The notes beneath the pieces are model-generated. The model was not told the DNA's origin and searched no databases. It saw only the letters and a list, made by a program, of their open reading frames with translations. 64,000 nt of DNA from Rhea pennata (lineage: Eukaryota > Chordata > Aves > Rheiformes > Rheidae): the NCBI RefSeq assembly GCF_028389875.1, contig NC_084663.1, positions 213,373,876 to 213,437,875 on the forward strand, read 5' to 3'. Below are positions 24,531-36,100 of this stretch, in pieces; position 1 is the first letter of the stretch; every line of letters begins with the position of its first letter. Position numbers and translations under genes: made by a program.

Positions 24531-27500
24531 GTAAGCCTATCTTCCTACTCAGGCTCCTTTAGATCACAGATAAGGTGAAGACCCTCCTGTTACAGGCACT
24601 GTAGCAATAACTGAGGTCTCGATGAGGGGAAACCCAAAGTACCCCCCAAGAGCAACTTCTTCTTGGATGCAGAGGTGGGCTTTTCTCAGCTAATGGATGC
24701 TCTGCAGACTGTTCCCAAGCAGCATCTGTTCCTCACCATAGCAACAGCACATGAAGTGTGGGAAAACAGAAGGATTATTGTCTCCATTTTTTTTCTGAGG
24801 TGAATTGCTTAACAAAAATGTGGCCTGATTCCCCTAGACTGTACAGAGGATCTATAACAGAGACAGAAAAAGAACTTAGATCTAAATTCTACTGCTTTAT
24901 GTTAGGCTTAAATCTCATTGTAATCTCAATAAAGCATCTTCTGTGAAATACATTCATATCAGTCCTCCTTTTGTAATGACACTGAGTCAGGTCTTCTCTG
25001 CCCTGCTACAGCACTGCTTCCAGTGGAGTTTTTCCTAATTTTATCTGGGGGTAAGAAAAGCCTCTGGCTCCCAGACAAAATTTGCCCCTTGAATTTTTGC
25101 ACGTGCCTGGTACAATATCGTAAATGTTCTTCGAAGCTGAACTTGTATTCACTCGCTCCCTTCCCTATCCCAATGCTGCTGATAGTAACAGACCATTTAA
25201 AAATACTTATCTATTTTTTTTTTGAGTGCTGAAGCTGTTCAGCACAAATCCCCAAGAACTTCCAAAATAGGGAAAAAGAATAATTTGCTAGCTGTACAAA
25301 TCTCCCTTATGGGACTCATTCCATTCCTGCCCACCCTGCTGTATTACTGCACTTCCTGAATTCCAGAGAAATTAAGACCTAGTATATATAAAAAGATCTT
25401 GGGAAGGTGACTGGGTAGCTCAGATCATTGGCTGAAGAGGGCAGACTGATTAAACCACTGTAAACATGACAGTTCGGATCTCATGTATTACAGTCACATG
25501 AACTCAGGATGAGACACGCAAAAATCCAGGGAGATTCGCCCCATCCCGTTTCTTGATGGGTCACAGATCTGGCTGATTCTTGAGAAGTAAACATTTGCTT
25601 GTTTCCACAACTCCACTGTAAACTGATTTTGGCAGGCCAACTGTGCAAGCCAAAAACCCAAGGTTGTATGCAACGAAGCTGGAATAAATTCAATACTGAT
25701 GGAAAATGCTCTGTAGTCAGCAACTGGGATTCTCATCTGGTACAAATTAACAGCTCAGCACTGCTAATTTCAATGGAGCTTTACTAGACCTCATTTTCTG
25801 AACACTCGATCCAATGAAAGTAGGAGGGTATAAATCCAAACACATTTCCACTCTGCTTAAAGAAAGAGAAAGCTACTGAGTTAGCTGACAAGCCCACTGG
25901 GAGTCCCTGTTATTTCACGGTATAATTTTTCATCACAGTCTCACTGTTTTACGTGTTACTTTCCCTGTGGTGACACCTTTAAAATAGCAAAAGATCAGAA
26001 ATGGAAACTTTCATCCTAGATCTTCGGGAGATGAATGAGTCAGAAACCCGTACCCTCGTCTGACTCACCGCTGGTGTTCATTTTGCTAAACCAAAGCCTT
26101 GTCAAAGAGGTTTCAGCAAGTAAACAATCCATATCACAACCCGGACACAGGAGTGAGCGGCACTGATTTAACAGGTTATTACACATCTGCTGAGCCAAGG
26201 TGACTGTCAGCAATCTACTCATTTCCAAGAGAATAAGACATAGCTCAAATATCAAGGAAATAGGTTCAGCCTAGCTCACTTTATTTTGCAAGGAGAGAAG
26301 TTCCCACTGGCTCATGTTTTACCTCCCAGAGAAAGATGTTTCTACAAGTTCATGTTACCTGACAAGGAAGTAGCTTCCAAATACTTCATACAAGGGAAGA
26401 GTTTGTGATTAACTGTGCATTACCTTGCATCGAGGTAGTGCAAGAATGCATACTCGGTTACCACAGGTTAGCCAATATGTGGCATCTTGGTAAACTGCTA
26501 CGATTTGGTCATGCAGCTGCGTAGCTCTTTTGGAGAATGGACATGAACTCCCAGCAAGTGCAAGTCAGCGCCAAGTGGCTCTCGCCCAAATTCTTTGGTT
26601 CAAACAATCACAATTTGGTAGGGAAGAACAAGGCAGATCCAGCTGCTTCTTTTGCAGGGCTGTTACTAAGGTGGACGAGAACATCCACTCGGGGATGTTG
26701 AGCCACTAAACTGGAGTCAGAATCCAAACGATTCTCAGCTTCAGGGTTGTAGGGTCAGTTTTTAAGACAGCACCTGACTGGAACCAGATACTGGATGGAT
26801 CAAGCGCTCTCTACCTACAGTGCCTCCTGCCAACAGACTTCAAACAAATAGGTGACAGCACTGGCAGAGCTGATGAAGTGGGAACGTGAGACAAACGAAA
26901 ACCTCTTTACAGCCTCAAGCTACCAACCCACCGAGTTATGGGGGGAGGAGGGGAGATGCACACATGCAAGCAGATGCTGTTCACTCAGTCCCATGGAGAT
27001 ACGCTTCATCTTTTCTTCCTAATGTTGTTGAGAACAAAATTAATGCAGTTTGAGTCCTGAGGGAGAAAACAAAGTGCAGAACAGATGAGATAAGACATAC
27101 AGCAAGGATCAAAATAGTCAGTGAAAAGGAATGAAAGCCAGAAAAATAGGAGGGGTAGTGTTGTAGGAACAAATGGCAGACAGTGGGAAGTATAGATTTT
27201 ATCATCCTTTTATCACTTGGAGAGTTCAGCACACATAGAGTAAAGGCCCAGTCATACAAGGTGAACTGGGACCGACCTCACCATCAGGGAAATCGGTGGA
27301 AACCATTCGCCTGATGTCAATGGGACTTGGATCAGGCTTTGGCTATGGTGAGGAGCACCCAGAGGGAGCAGAGGGTGCTGAACACTTATTGAGCTCTGGC
27401 TCAAAGTGTGGAAAGAAATTTGTCATCTGCCTTGGGCCGCAAAGCAAAATGGCTGCTTCTGTTATTCTCCAGATTTTTGCATCTTTCTGACTTCTCCCTC

Positions 27501-29389
27501 TTGCTCAAATTGGACAAAATGAGACTTCCTGCTCTATTCCCTCATCCTCTGGGCTTAACCTAGCTTTTTCCCATTTTTAGCTCAAGATGAGTAACTCTAC
27601 AAGGGCCTTGCAGGAAAGAACTAATGGCTGAGGGAAGCCAGAATATTCCCTTCTCTCTTTTTCTTATGAGTTTGGCTGTGGGAGATCTGAGTGGATTGGA
27701 GGGAAAAAGAAAGGGGGCTCAGATTTTAACAGGCCATCTATCTGGGATCAAGATGTATTATGGGAAGGACCGCAGAGCAGCCTGTGTATATCCAGAGTTT
27801 GGACGTGCTGTTTCGTTTCTCTGGTACGTTCATGCGCAGTCTCCAAAACTCATGCAATACAAAAGAGGTTCCCGAAATGTTGGCTATTACCCCACTTCTC
27901 CTAAACAAACCTGCCAGTTCGTCCACCTAGAAGTTTGCATGAAACAGATGTTTGGGGGATAGAGTTGTTGATTTTTTTTTTTAAGTCAGAAAAAGCGAAT
28001 ACAAAGCTTTGCGTCATGGAATCTGGATTCTGCTTCTCAACAGAAGTTAAGATTCAACAGACCTTTTCTTTCTTTTCTTTCTGATCTTTCTACAAACAGT
28101 ACATGACCCGGTAATCCATATACATTCATAACGAGAGTTTTCCTTCAGTAAATTAAATGTTGTCTAAGCCTTCTGCATTCCACTTCCTCCTGCTGTTATA
28201 TGTTCTCCTTAATAACAAAATATGGCTTGACATTTATGCAAGGGTGATTATCTTGATGTTTCCAATGTTCCTTACGAGTATACACTCCAAATTCTGCTCT
28301 GGACACAGATTCAGTACAAGCTGCAATAAAACCTCTGACTTGCATCTCAGAGAGGAATTTGATTTTGACACTTGAGTTCTTCTCCACCCTGCTGCCAAAA
28401 AGTGGCTTGAAAGAGCATGAACTCAATGTACATCAGAGCTTTTACCCATTCAAAAGGTGACTTTATATAATACATGCCTTCCCTGCTGTATCACAAATGT
28501 CTTGTATGGACAGCTGCACAAGGTGTACTTCACATGCCAGGAGAAGGGAACTGTTGCCTTAGGAAGAGGTTAAATGCAGATGGGAAAAATTGGAAGACTT
28601 TGGAGATTTGCATCAGAAATATTTGAGTAGTTAAGCATTGCTTAACTAAGCTGTGGTTAAAGGAAGGCGTGATCACAAATACCTGAGGGATGTGACTAAC
28701 AAAGAGAGACAGTTTGTACCCTAGGATACTTATATATTTCTGCATGGTTTGCTTTGGAAACTATTCTACCGACATGGAGGAGCTTTTTAAAATATCACTT
28801 ACTATTGCAAGTTAGCTGTAGCAAAAAGTTACAGAATCTAATACAGTGGTTTAGGATGAAGTTGAAAAAACTAAACATCAGAACAGAAGTGAAGAAACTA
28901 TGGTTAGCTGCAGTAAGAAGACCTTCAGTTGGGACTATTAAAACGAGCCTGAGAGAAAGGTGAAAAAAAGGGGGGGGAACATTCTCACACCAGCTGAAGG
29001 TTGGGCTAGATGATTTCTTTAGAGAGTTTCTTTTCAGATCTAATTTTGGATACTAGATCTCCATAATCTGCTGATCCAGGTCTCCTCTCACATAGGTTAA
29101 TTTATATAGGAGAGGTCGTGAACAAAGTTATAGGAGGTGTCCCATGCAAAAAAAAAACCCTCCTTACTAGTCTAAGTGGGGAGTGTCTGTAAAATGCAAT
29201 GAGCACTAACTGTTAGTTGCAAAGAAGTGTCAGGATTATTATGCTTGTTGTCAGAACTCTTAAAGAAAATAATATGACCAATGTTTCAGAAGAATCTGAA
29301 TGGATGCTGAATGTTATTTTGTTTGTATTTCATGCAACACTCTTGTTCATTTCTCAGGTGACAACCCCTTTTCTCTCTTTTTCTGGCAG
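24531..29389 (+). other. LRRC32: LRRC32 intron between the two coding exons
   Basis: A phase-0 intron of 4859 bp, with GTAAGC at the 5' end and a pyrimidine-rich tract ending in CAG at the 3' end. Inside I see no further coding exon. Short open frames on both strands (for example near 27.6-27.9 kb) have no recognisable domain. It carries short homopolymers and a small CR1-like fragment near 29.0 kb. Its placement inside the LRR N-cap, between the two cap cysteines, is a family feature shared with the mammalian gene. Confidence 0.85.
28993..29040 (+). repeat. Small CR1-like fragment in the LRRC32 intron
   Basis: GAAGGTTGGGCTAGATGATT resembles the CR1 tail (GGTTGGACTAGATGATCTCC). Only about 45 bases can be recognised, so it may be a very short or degraded copy. 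Confidence 0.45.
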
Positions 29390-31330
29390 GCAAACATGCA
29401 GGCATTTTGCCACAGCAAAGACCTTCACCAAATCCCTCAAGAGCTCCATCTGAATGTAAACAAAATAGATCTATCCGGAAACCTGATTCAAAGTATCCCC
29501 GAAATGCCATTATCATTTTATACTTCCCTTCAGTGCCTGGATTTAAGCTCTAATCAGATAAGCTTCATCAAGCCTGGAGTCTTTGAACATATGACGAGAC
29601 TGCGGGAAATAAATTTAGCCAACAACCAGTTATATGAGTTTGCTCAGAATGGGACGGCGGGGATTGGACTCTTACCCAAGGTGGAAATACTGGACTTGTC
29701 CCACAACAGTCTCTACAATGGGATGACTGAGTATTTCATTAAACAAGCTCCAGCACTGCAGTATCTTTCCTTGGCAGGCAACAGTATTATAATGATCTCA
29801 CAGAAGATGTTTCAGGGATCTCCCAATCTCCTGGAGCTAGATCTCCAAAGTAATATCATCATGGAAATACAAGAAGGTGCTTTTGAGACTCTGGTGAACC
29901 TTTCCAAACTCAATCTCTCCATGAATTCAATTACTTGCATCTCCGATTTCAACCTCAAGCAGCTGGAGGTACTTGACCTTAGCAGAAATAGCATTGAGAC
30001 CTTCCATACCACAAAGTCAGAGGATGAGTATAGCTTAAGATGCTTGGATCTGAGTGAAAACAAACTGCAGACCTTCCCAGTCTTCCCCCAAGTGAACAAG
30101 CTGGTAACTCTCAATTTATCAAAGAATTTAATTCAGCTCACTGCTGAATCCCCTCATAATAAAATGGACTATATGGAGAAAGACTGGCTAGATGCATCTT
30201 TTCATCTTCTTGATCAGAAGCAAAGTAGAAATAAAAGTTCTCTTTATTTATCCCAACTCATATATTTAGACTTAAGTTATAATGAAATCAAATCTATTCC
30301 AAATGAGTTCTTTGAGTCAATGTTGTCCCTTCACACCCTTAATCTCAGTAAAAACTGTCTCCAGACTTTTACAGTAACTTATGACAGTACACTGATCTCC
30401 CTAACCATCCTTGACTTGAGTTACAACGCTTTGCAGAACCTTTTCCTCGATGCTGGCACATTGTCAAATTTGAAGGAGCTCTATATTCAAAACAACCAGC
30501 TCCAGTCCCTGCAGTTTGACATCTTTTCACGTCTTCCTAGCCTCGAACTGCTTAATCTACAGAGCAATAATATCAGCCTTTGCAGCATGTACTCAGGACT
30601 AGCTAAGCAAAGACTTGCTGGAGAGGAAAGTGGCTGTGTATCGTTTGTTGATTCTCCTGCTCTTCAATACTTGTACCTAGCTGATAATATGTTGACCATC
30701 CTACCAGCATACACTTTCTATAAGACTTCCTTGGTTGTCTTAGATCTCTCTATGAATCCAGGACTGAAAATAGAAGTTAAAGCACTATCAGGGCTGGAAA
30801 GGTCTCTAGAATATTTGTATTTACATGGCAACAGCCTGACAGAATTGAATATTGACTTGCCTTGTTTTAATCACCTTAAACATCTAAACCTTTCTGAAAA
30901 TCAGCTGAACTGGCTACCTACATGGGGTAGTGACTCTCCATTGGAAGTTCTGGATCTACGGAATAACAGATTTAGTACGCTAGAGAGCAGCAATATTTTA
31001 GCATTGGAAAATTCTCTTAAGAACTTGTATCTCACTGGGAACCCACTCAATTGCTGTGGAAACATCTGGCTTTCATCAATGATCCAGAACAAAAATGTTG
31101 AGATCCCCAATGTAGAGCACTTAACATGCCAGTACACTCAGAACTTCGGGTACCAGGAAGAAATGCACATTGGGAACATTAGACCAGAAGCCTGTGAAAA
31201 AGAGGATCTAAAGAAAATCAACTTTCTTATTATATTAACGTTTGTTTTGGTGTTATCCGTGATCATCATTGGAGTGGGTTCGTTTTTCTGCTTCCGCAGG
31301 CAGAATTTTAGCCATCAGTTCAAAGCATAG
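29390..31330 (+). CDS. LRRC32: LRRC32 (GARP), second and final coding exon: LRR ectodomain, transmembrane helix, tail
   Basis: GARP is a type I membrane protein that docks latent TGF-beta1 on regulatory T cells, platelets and other cells and, with integrins, allows its activation. This exon supplies residues 30-675; the whole protein is 675 residues against 662 in human. In order: rest of the LRR N-cap (Cys36); about 20 LRRs of the LxxLxLxxN type from about residue 52; a repeat-breaking spacer at about 280-315, placed as in human; LRR C-cap with Cys584, Cys585, Cys609 and Cys631; a transmembrane helix at about 640-663; and a tail starting with two arginines and ending HQFKA (human QQYKA). Cys212 (in TCISDF) and Cys352 (in NCLQTF) match human Cys211 and Cys350, which form disulfides with the TGF-beta1 prodomain. 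Several NxS/T glycosylation sites are visible. The frame is open upstream of 29390, but that part is intron: the acceptor is a pyrimidine tract then GGCAG at 29385-29389. LRRC33 (NRROS) is the nearest alternative. The spacer, cysteines and tail favour LRRC32. Confidence 0.97.
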   Translation, partial: ANMQAFCHSKDLHQIPQELHLNVNKIDLSGNLIQSIPEMPLSFYTSLQCLDLSSNQISFIKPGVFEHMTRLREINLANNQLYEFAQNGTAGIGLLPKVEILDLSHNSLYNGMTEYFIKQAPALQYLSLAGNSIIMISQKMFQGSPNLLELDLQSNIIMEIQEGAFETLVNLSKLNLSMNSITCISDFNLKQLEVLDLSRNSIETFHTTKSEDEYSLRCLDLSENKLQTFPVFPQVNKLVTLNLSKNLIQLTAESPHNKMDYMEKDWLDASFHLLDQKQSRNKSSLYLSQLIYLDLSYNEIKSIPNEFFESMLSLHTLNLSKNCLQTFTVTYDSTLISLTILDLSYNALQNLFLDAGTLSNLKELYIQNNQLQSLQFDIFSRLPSLELLNLQSNNISLCSMYSGLAKQRLAGEESGCVSFVDSPALQYLYLADNMLTILPAYTFYKTSLVVLDLSMNPGLKIEVKALSGLERSLEYLYLHGNSLTELNIDLPCFNHLKHLNLSENQLNWLPTWGSDSPLEVLDLRNNRFSTLESSNILALENSLKNLYLTGNPLNCCGNIWLSSMIQNKNVEIPNVEHLTCQYTQNFGYQEEMHIGNIRPEACEKEDLKKINFLIILTFVLVLSVIIIGVGSFFCFRRQNFSHQFKA

Positions 31331-32267
31331 CGCACACAATGCCTTGACAACTGAAGAAATCAGGTGCTACACTGCAAGTGTGTAGAAATGAAGGGTGAAA
31401 TTATTGTCTTTGATTTTTAACTGTGGATTTTAAGACCATTTCAAAACGCCCCTAAGCTACACCACTACGGTGCTCTAGTTTGTGGGGAATGAATGGAGAA
31501 TTTGTGATATTTTGCACTTGCTTCATTCACAAGCAGATCTGTCTACAAAGTTTACACAGCAGTATCAGAGACCTCTATAAAGCCCTACTGTTGTAAGGGA
31601 TGAGTAATTCAAATTTGATCCCCAAAAAAGCAAAAGAAATCAAAGTCTCTAAACTTCTCACTAAACTCAGAGATACTTTGTTGATGTTGCCTGCATATAA
31701 CGAAATTTTGTAAATTAAGCATGTTAACTGAATCACCTTTTTATTACAGTCATTGGGGCAGCTGATGACATCAGCTGGGTGGGGGAGCATCATGAAATTT
31801 CACAAAATGATGCATCTCTATGAAGTATTTCACTGTGGTCTGAACTTTGCTTTTTCCTTAGTGGTTTTTTCTTTTTTTAAAAAAAAGTCCCTAACCCTTG
31901 TTAAAGAGAAATCATATAAATCAACACCACTGCAGAGCAAAATCCGATCATGCGTTCTTTTGAATTTGATTGCAAATCTCCCATGAATTCCGAAGCAAAA
32001 ATAATGTAGCTAAACAAGCAAACTACTTTTCATGCTAGTCTGTTGTGTTCATGACTCTCATTTAGAAATTCCACAGCTGTCCATGGGAATCAAAGACTTT
32101 AATTTTCATAGGAAACTCTCTTTGGATACCTCCTTTTGCTTGTATGACGTTGTTCCAGCCACTGGGAGAAGACATCAGAGAGAGAAGTGACCAAATACAT
32201 CTTCTTGTCACTTAATACCTACAAGCGATGCAACAGAAATCTCAGGTGTGAAACAGCTGCACTCTGC

Positions 32268-32313
32268 GTTACCCAGATCTGCTCTGTTACCCAGATCTAC
32301 GTTACCCAGATCT
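32268..32313 (+). repeat. Short tandem array of GTTACCCAGATCT in the 3' UTR
   Basis: Three identical copies of the 13-base core GTTACCCAGATCT begin at 32268, 32286 and 32301, with spacings of 18 and 15 bases. Linkers of the GCTCT type separate them. It is a local minisatellite and no known regulatory role is assigned. Confidence 0.9.
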
Positions 32314-32833
32314 GCTCTGAAGGTTACAGTTCCACAGTTCAACTCAAGGAGGAGAAGTTTGACCCTCGCGTGCAATACATATTTAACTGAGTTTAATGTG
32401 AAGAAATTCATCTCTTGGGTGAACACTTTCGAAAAAATCTTAGAGAATGAATTTCAACTAGCTAACATTGGACAGATGCATTTATATTTCTAAGGAAGAC
32501 TGTTGGGAATTCATTGCATATGGTTTCATTTCAATGCAAAAAAAAAATCTATCTAATTTTAAAGGTCACAGAAAGGTTAGAGAGCAAAACGTTTTTTTAA
32601 AGATATGAGTGTGAAACAACGTAAAAGGAACCTACTTCCAGGCCATTATTCAGATTACTGGTCCACTGTCTCTGTGAAGAAAGAGATTATGGTCAAGAGG
32701 ACTGGTTGCATGAAAAATTATGTAGAACCTCGTTCTGTGATGGGTCTAACGTGGTCAACCCATTATGTTACTAAAAGCAGACTGTTATGTTATGCCCTGT
32801 ACTCTGATAGCAGATTCATGTTTCTGAAGTGAA

Positions 32834-32839
32834 AATAAA
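32834..32839 (+). terminator. Candidate proximal polyadenylation signal AATAAA
   Basis: Canonical hexamer about 1.5 kb after the LRRC32 stop. The following 40 bases are not clearly GU-rich, so use of this site is uncertain. Confidence 0.4.
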
Positions 32840-33023
32840 CTCACCAACCCCTGACCACATCCTATAGGGGTCCAGTGGCTTGCAAAAGAGCTAAATCAGG
32901 GTTTCTGTTAATGCTAGAAACTGTACATTATGGCACATAAAAGAAATAGAGGTCTAACCAAAACCTGTCCAGGTAATTTACTCAGAGTCAGTTTGCTGCT
33001 CCACTTCTGTTTCTTCCAGTTAG

Positions 33024-33048
33024 TGAATGTCAAAATTAATACACTACA
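33024..33048 (+). promoter_or_regulatory. LRRC32: Adjacent miR-181-type and miR-142-3p-type seed sites in the LRRC32 3' UTR
   Basis: TGAATGT at 33024-33030 is complementary to nucleotides 2-8 of miR-181. ACACTACA at 33041-33048 is an 8-mer match to the miR-142-3p seed. Both microRNA families have been reported to repress human GARP. The sites lie beyond the proximal AATAAA and before the distal one, so only the longer 3' UTR would carry them. The seed matches are seen directly; function is inferred. Confidence 0.4.
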
Positions 33049-33124
33049 AAAGGATGTATAATTCTATTTTTAAAGCAGGTATGTAAGAAACTGGCTGGTA
33101 GTTTTCATTGTGGAATTTTTGTAA

Positions 33125-33130
33125 AATAAA
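33125..33130 (+). terminator. Candidate distal polyadenylation signal AATAAA
   Basis: Canonical hexamer about 1.8 kb after the LRRC32 stop, followed within 15-25 bases by a T-rich segment. A variant ATTAAA lies 48 bases further on (33173-33178). The resulting 3' UTR would be roughly 1.8 kb. Confidence 0.45.
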
Positions 33131-36100
33131 AATACCTTCAAGTTTTTGTAACATACACAGGGATGTGAATACATTAAAGCACCAGCTTGGAATACTCCAC
33201 AGATGAAAAAACATGTCTTCCTATTTCTTCTATGGGGTTCAGACTTCACCTTAGATTTGTTTTTTTATCTTCTATTCCTGAAGCAGAGGCAGCTGCTTAA
33301 TGTTTAAGAATATACTCAAAGCATGTCAAGGAAGTCTGCTGAAGATTAAGGCAAGTGGTGCTGGAGTAATTTGTTTGTGCTGATCTGACATCTACAACAG
33401 CCAACACTACGCGTTGGTTCAAATCCGTATCCTTTCACAGGCATCAATCCCAGGGTTTATCTGGAAGTCCGATGCCGACGTCGGTGAGCTTTTCCTTGAT
33501 GTGAAAGCAAGTGGAGCTGTGTGTCCAAACACAGGCTGATTTAGCCACACACTGAGTTCATGCATCTTGTGCTGAACACAGCAAGATTATATCTCATCAG
33601 CTGGTATTAGCCTGGCTGCCATGACTGGAGTTAGTTAATAATCTGATGACAGAGCCAAACCTATTTAATTAACAGTTTTAGCACTGCTTTTGTTTGGCTC
33701 TACCAAAAGAATAAAAAGGAAGTGCTTGTTATTACTAGACATCTGGGACTAATTAAACTCACATTGACTTCCATGGGAGCAAAAACAGATTTCTCGAGGA
33801 ATAAGCCTCAGGAATAATCTGTAATATGGTTCGTTTGGATGTGCTCTGCTAGCAGCACATGCAATCAAGAAGTGGTATGAGCCCACTCTGGCTCATTCCC
33901 TTATTGTAGATGGGATGAGGAACGTGAGGGACAGCAAAGGGAAAGAAAGTATGAATAAAGGAACAAAGAGGGAGAAAACAGGGAGAAATGGCAGATCTAC
34001 AAGCCTTTATTCCTCAAAATCCAGTACTAATTTTTAGGGCACACAGAAGACAGCCCTCACTCTTGCCGCCCCTTGGCTGCTTTTGTGCCTGCAAGAAACC
34101 CAACCGCTGATATACCTGATCCTGGATCAAATCTAGCGCTACTCACTTGTCACAAAACTTTCTCCCAGTCAAGCCCGTCTTCCGGGCTATCCTGCCTATC
34201 TCTGGGCAGGATACGGGCTGTTAGGATTGTGATTTTGTAACCGAAATTTACATCTTCTTTTATTACTGAATCATAAAGTCCCTGCAGCTGCACCTGTTAA
34301 TGCAAAGAGAAGTCATGCTACTAAGCCAGAGAATATCCTTTTGGGATACATAGTGCAGTGCCTGGAATTAAAAAGTCAAGAAAAAAAACCTTTTTTTTTT
34401 TAACTATTGCATGCAACAGGTAACTTCCTCTCTATCGTTATTTGCATGGGGCAGGTTCAAACACCAGATCTCCTTCAAACATTTCCTGCCATAATTTGCT
34501 ATACTCAAGCACTGAATGGTTTCTGTGGTTTGTTCCCAGAAAAGTGTCTATACAGTGGGATCGGATAGATATGAGCGCTAGAGGCACTAGAAATATTCCC
34601 AGAGAGGGTCCCTAACAGTTCAGCAAATCATGATTTGCGTTGGTCTTCCATGGAAAAGTGAAGTCTTGTCTTGCAAAGGTGTGAGCCTTTCCTGTAAAGC
34701 CAAGACTAATACCCAGCAGAACACCAGAGTCTCTAATCTTCTGTGGAGATCCCAAGGGAGATATTTAATTCAGACTATGTCCTCCCTTGAGAACTCCTAA
34801 CATTTTAGGAGCCCAGAGCATTCACTTTAGTGTTCTTGTCTATACACCCAGCCATTCAGTACCTCGTTATTTGGCTGGGAAGAAACAAAACAAAACCATA
34901 ACTGAATCACCTTGTCTATCTCAATATGGGAGAAATAAGCAAAGGTAAAGTATTCTCTGGCTCTATCTTTATTTTGCATAAACAATCACCAATTCTGTTT
35001 GTGCACACATGTGCAAACATGGAAATACACACAGACTAGTATAAAAATACATCACTTACTTCAGAATTAACTTTGTTTAACCTAAATTAGAACAGCCTGT
35101 GCTAAATGATCTTGTATAGTAATAACCAGCTTGCTATACTGATGCCTGTAGATTCCTATTTCATGCCTATTTGTGTGGAACAATTTGATCAAAATCTTCA
35201 AACACAATTAATGATTTCTTTCAGGCACCTTAATTTGTGGCCTGCATCTGGCAAAACCTGAAACCCTGAAAGCCTAATTTCCCGTAGAACTGAGTGGCTC
35301 TATTTGCAAAACCTCTTTAGTTTGTCTTGTATGAGACTGTCCAGATTAATACTTCCTTCTTTTACTTACAAGCATTCTTCAGTGATGGGAATAGTTGTCC
35401 ACTGCATCAAAGTTGTGTTGAGTGTTTAAAGAGTTGAAATACAGCTACCAAATAATGGGTGCTCTACCCTGTAGTCTGTTCTTAGACTGAATTAGCTATC
35501 TCCTTATTGACAGAATAATCACTTACCTACAGTTATGTCTTAATATGGGTGAAAAAGGACAAGTAACCATAAAGAATAAACAACAATTAGGTCTAGGGTC
35601 TGCAGAAACTCTGCATCTATCCAACCAGAGCAGATTTTGGTCTTGCAGGTCATGACTTGGTGAGGGATCAAGTAGAGCTTGCCAAGAAACAGGAGGAAAG
35701 ATGGATTAGAGGAGCTGCCAGCTAACAGAGAGCTCAGGGCTAGCAATGGGAGATGAAGGAAATAAAGTGTAATTCTCTCAGAGTAGTGGAGATCTGGAAA
35801 TACTCCAGAAGAACAGGCAGTAAAATGCACTTACCCACCTTCCCTTGACCCAAGAGATAAGAAGACATCTGTGAAGTTTCAGCCTTTCTCTTTTCATGGA
35901 AAAGTGAGGAGGGATCCCAGGAGGTAGCTAGCAGAGAAGAAGAAAGGAGGGATGATAGAGGAAAAAAATGAAAAAAAAAAGGGGGGGGGAAATGGAATGG
36001 AGAAAAAGGTTTTTAATATAATTGAATTCAGTTCTTCACATTGGGTAACTGAGAAACGTAACTGGAATCTGAGGAGTATCCAAAAGAGAGGGAAGGGAAA

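Larger units (their letters stand above)
31331..33178 (+). other. LRRC32: LRRC32 3' untranslated region (end estimated)
   Basis: Non-coding sequence after the TAG stop. Candidate polyadenylation signals are AATAAA at 32834-32839, AATAAA at 33125-33130 and ATTAAA at 33173-33178. The second is followed by a T-rich stretch, so it may be the main distal site. No AATAAA was noticed closer to the stop. A short tandem array lies at 32268-32313, and microRNA-like seed matches lie between the proximal and distal signals. The true 3' end needs transcript data; the end given is the last plausible signal. Confidence 0.55.

Noticed and set aside
29300..29389. In-frame ATG and 30 codons upstream of the LRRC32 large exon
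   Set aside because: This stretch is intron: it ends in a pyrimidine tract and CAG acceptor, encodes no signal peptide, and the correct N-terminus comes from the exon at 24444-24530, which restores the N-cap cysteine spacing.
29812..30114. 100-codon minus-strand frame inside the LRRC32 exon
   Set aside because: Shadow of the LRR coding sequence on the opposite strand.
33404..33410. Further miR-142-3p 7-mer match ACACTAC
   Set aside because: It lies beyond all candidate polyadenylation signals of LRRC32, so it is unlikely to be in the transcript.
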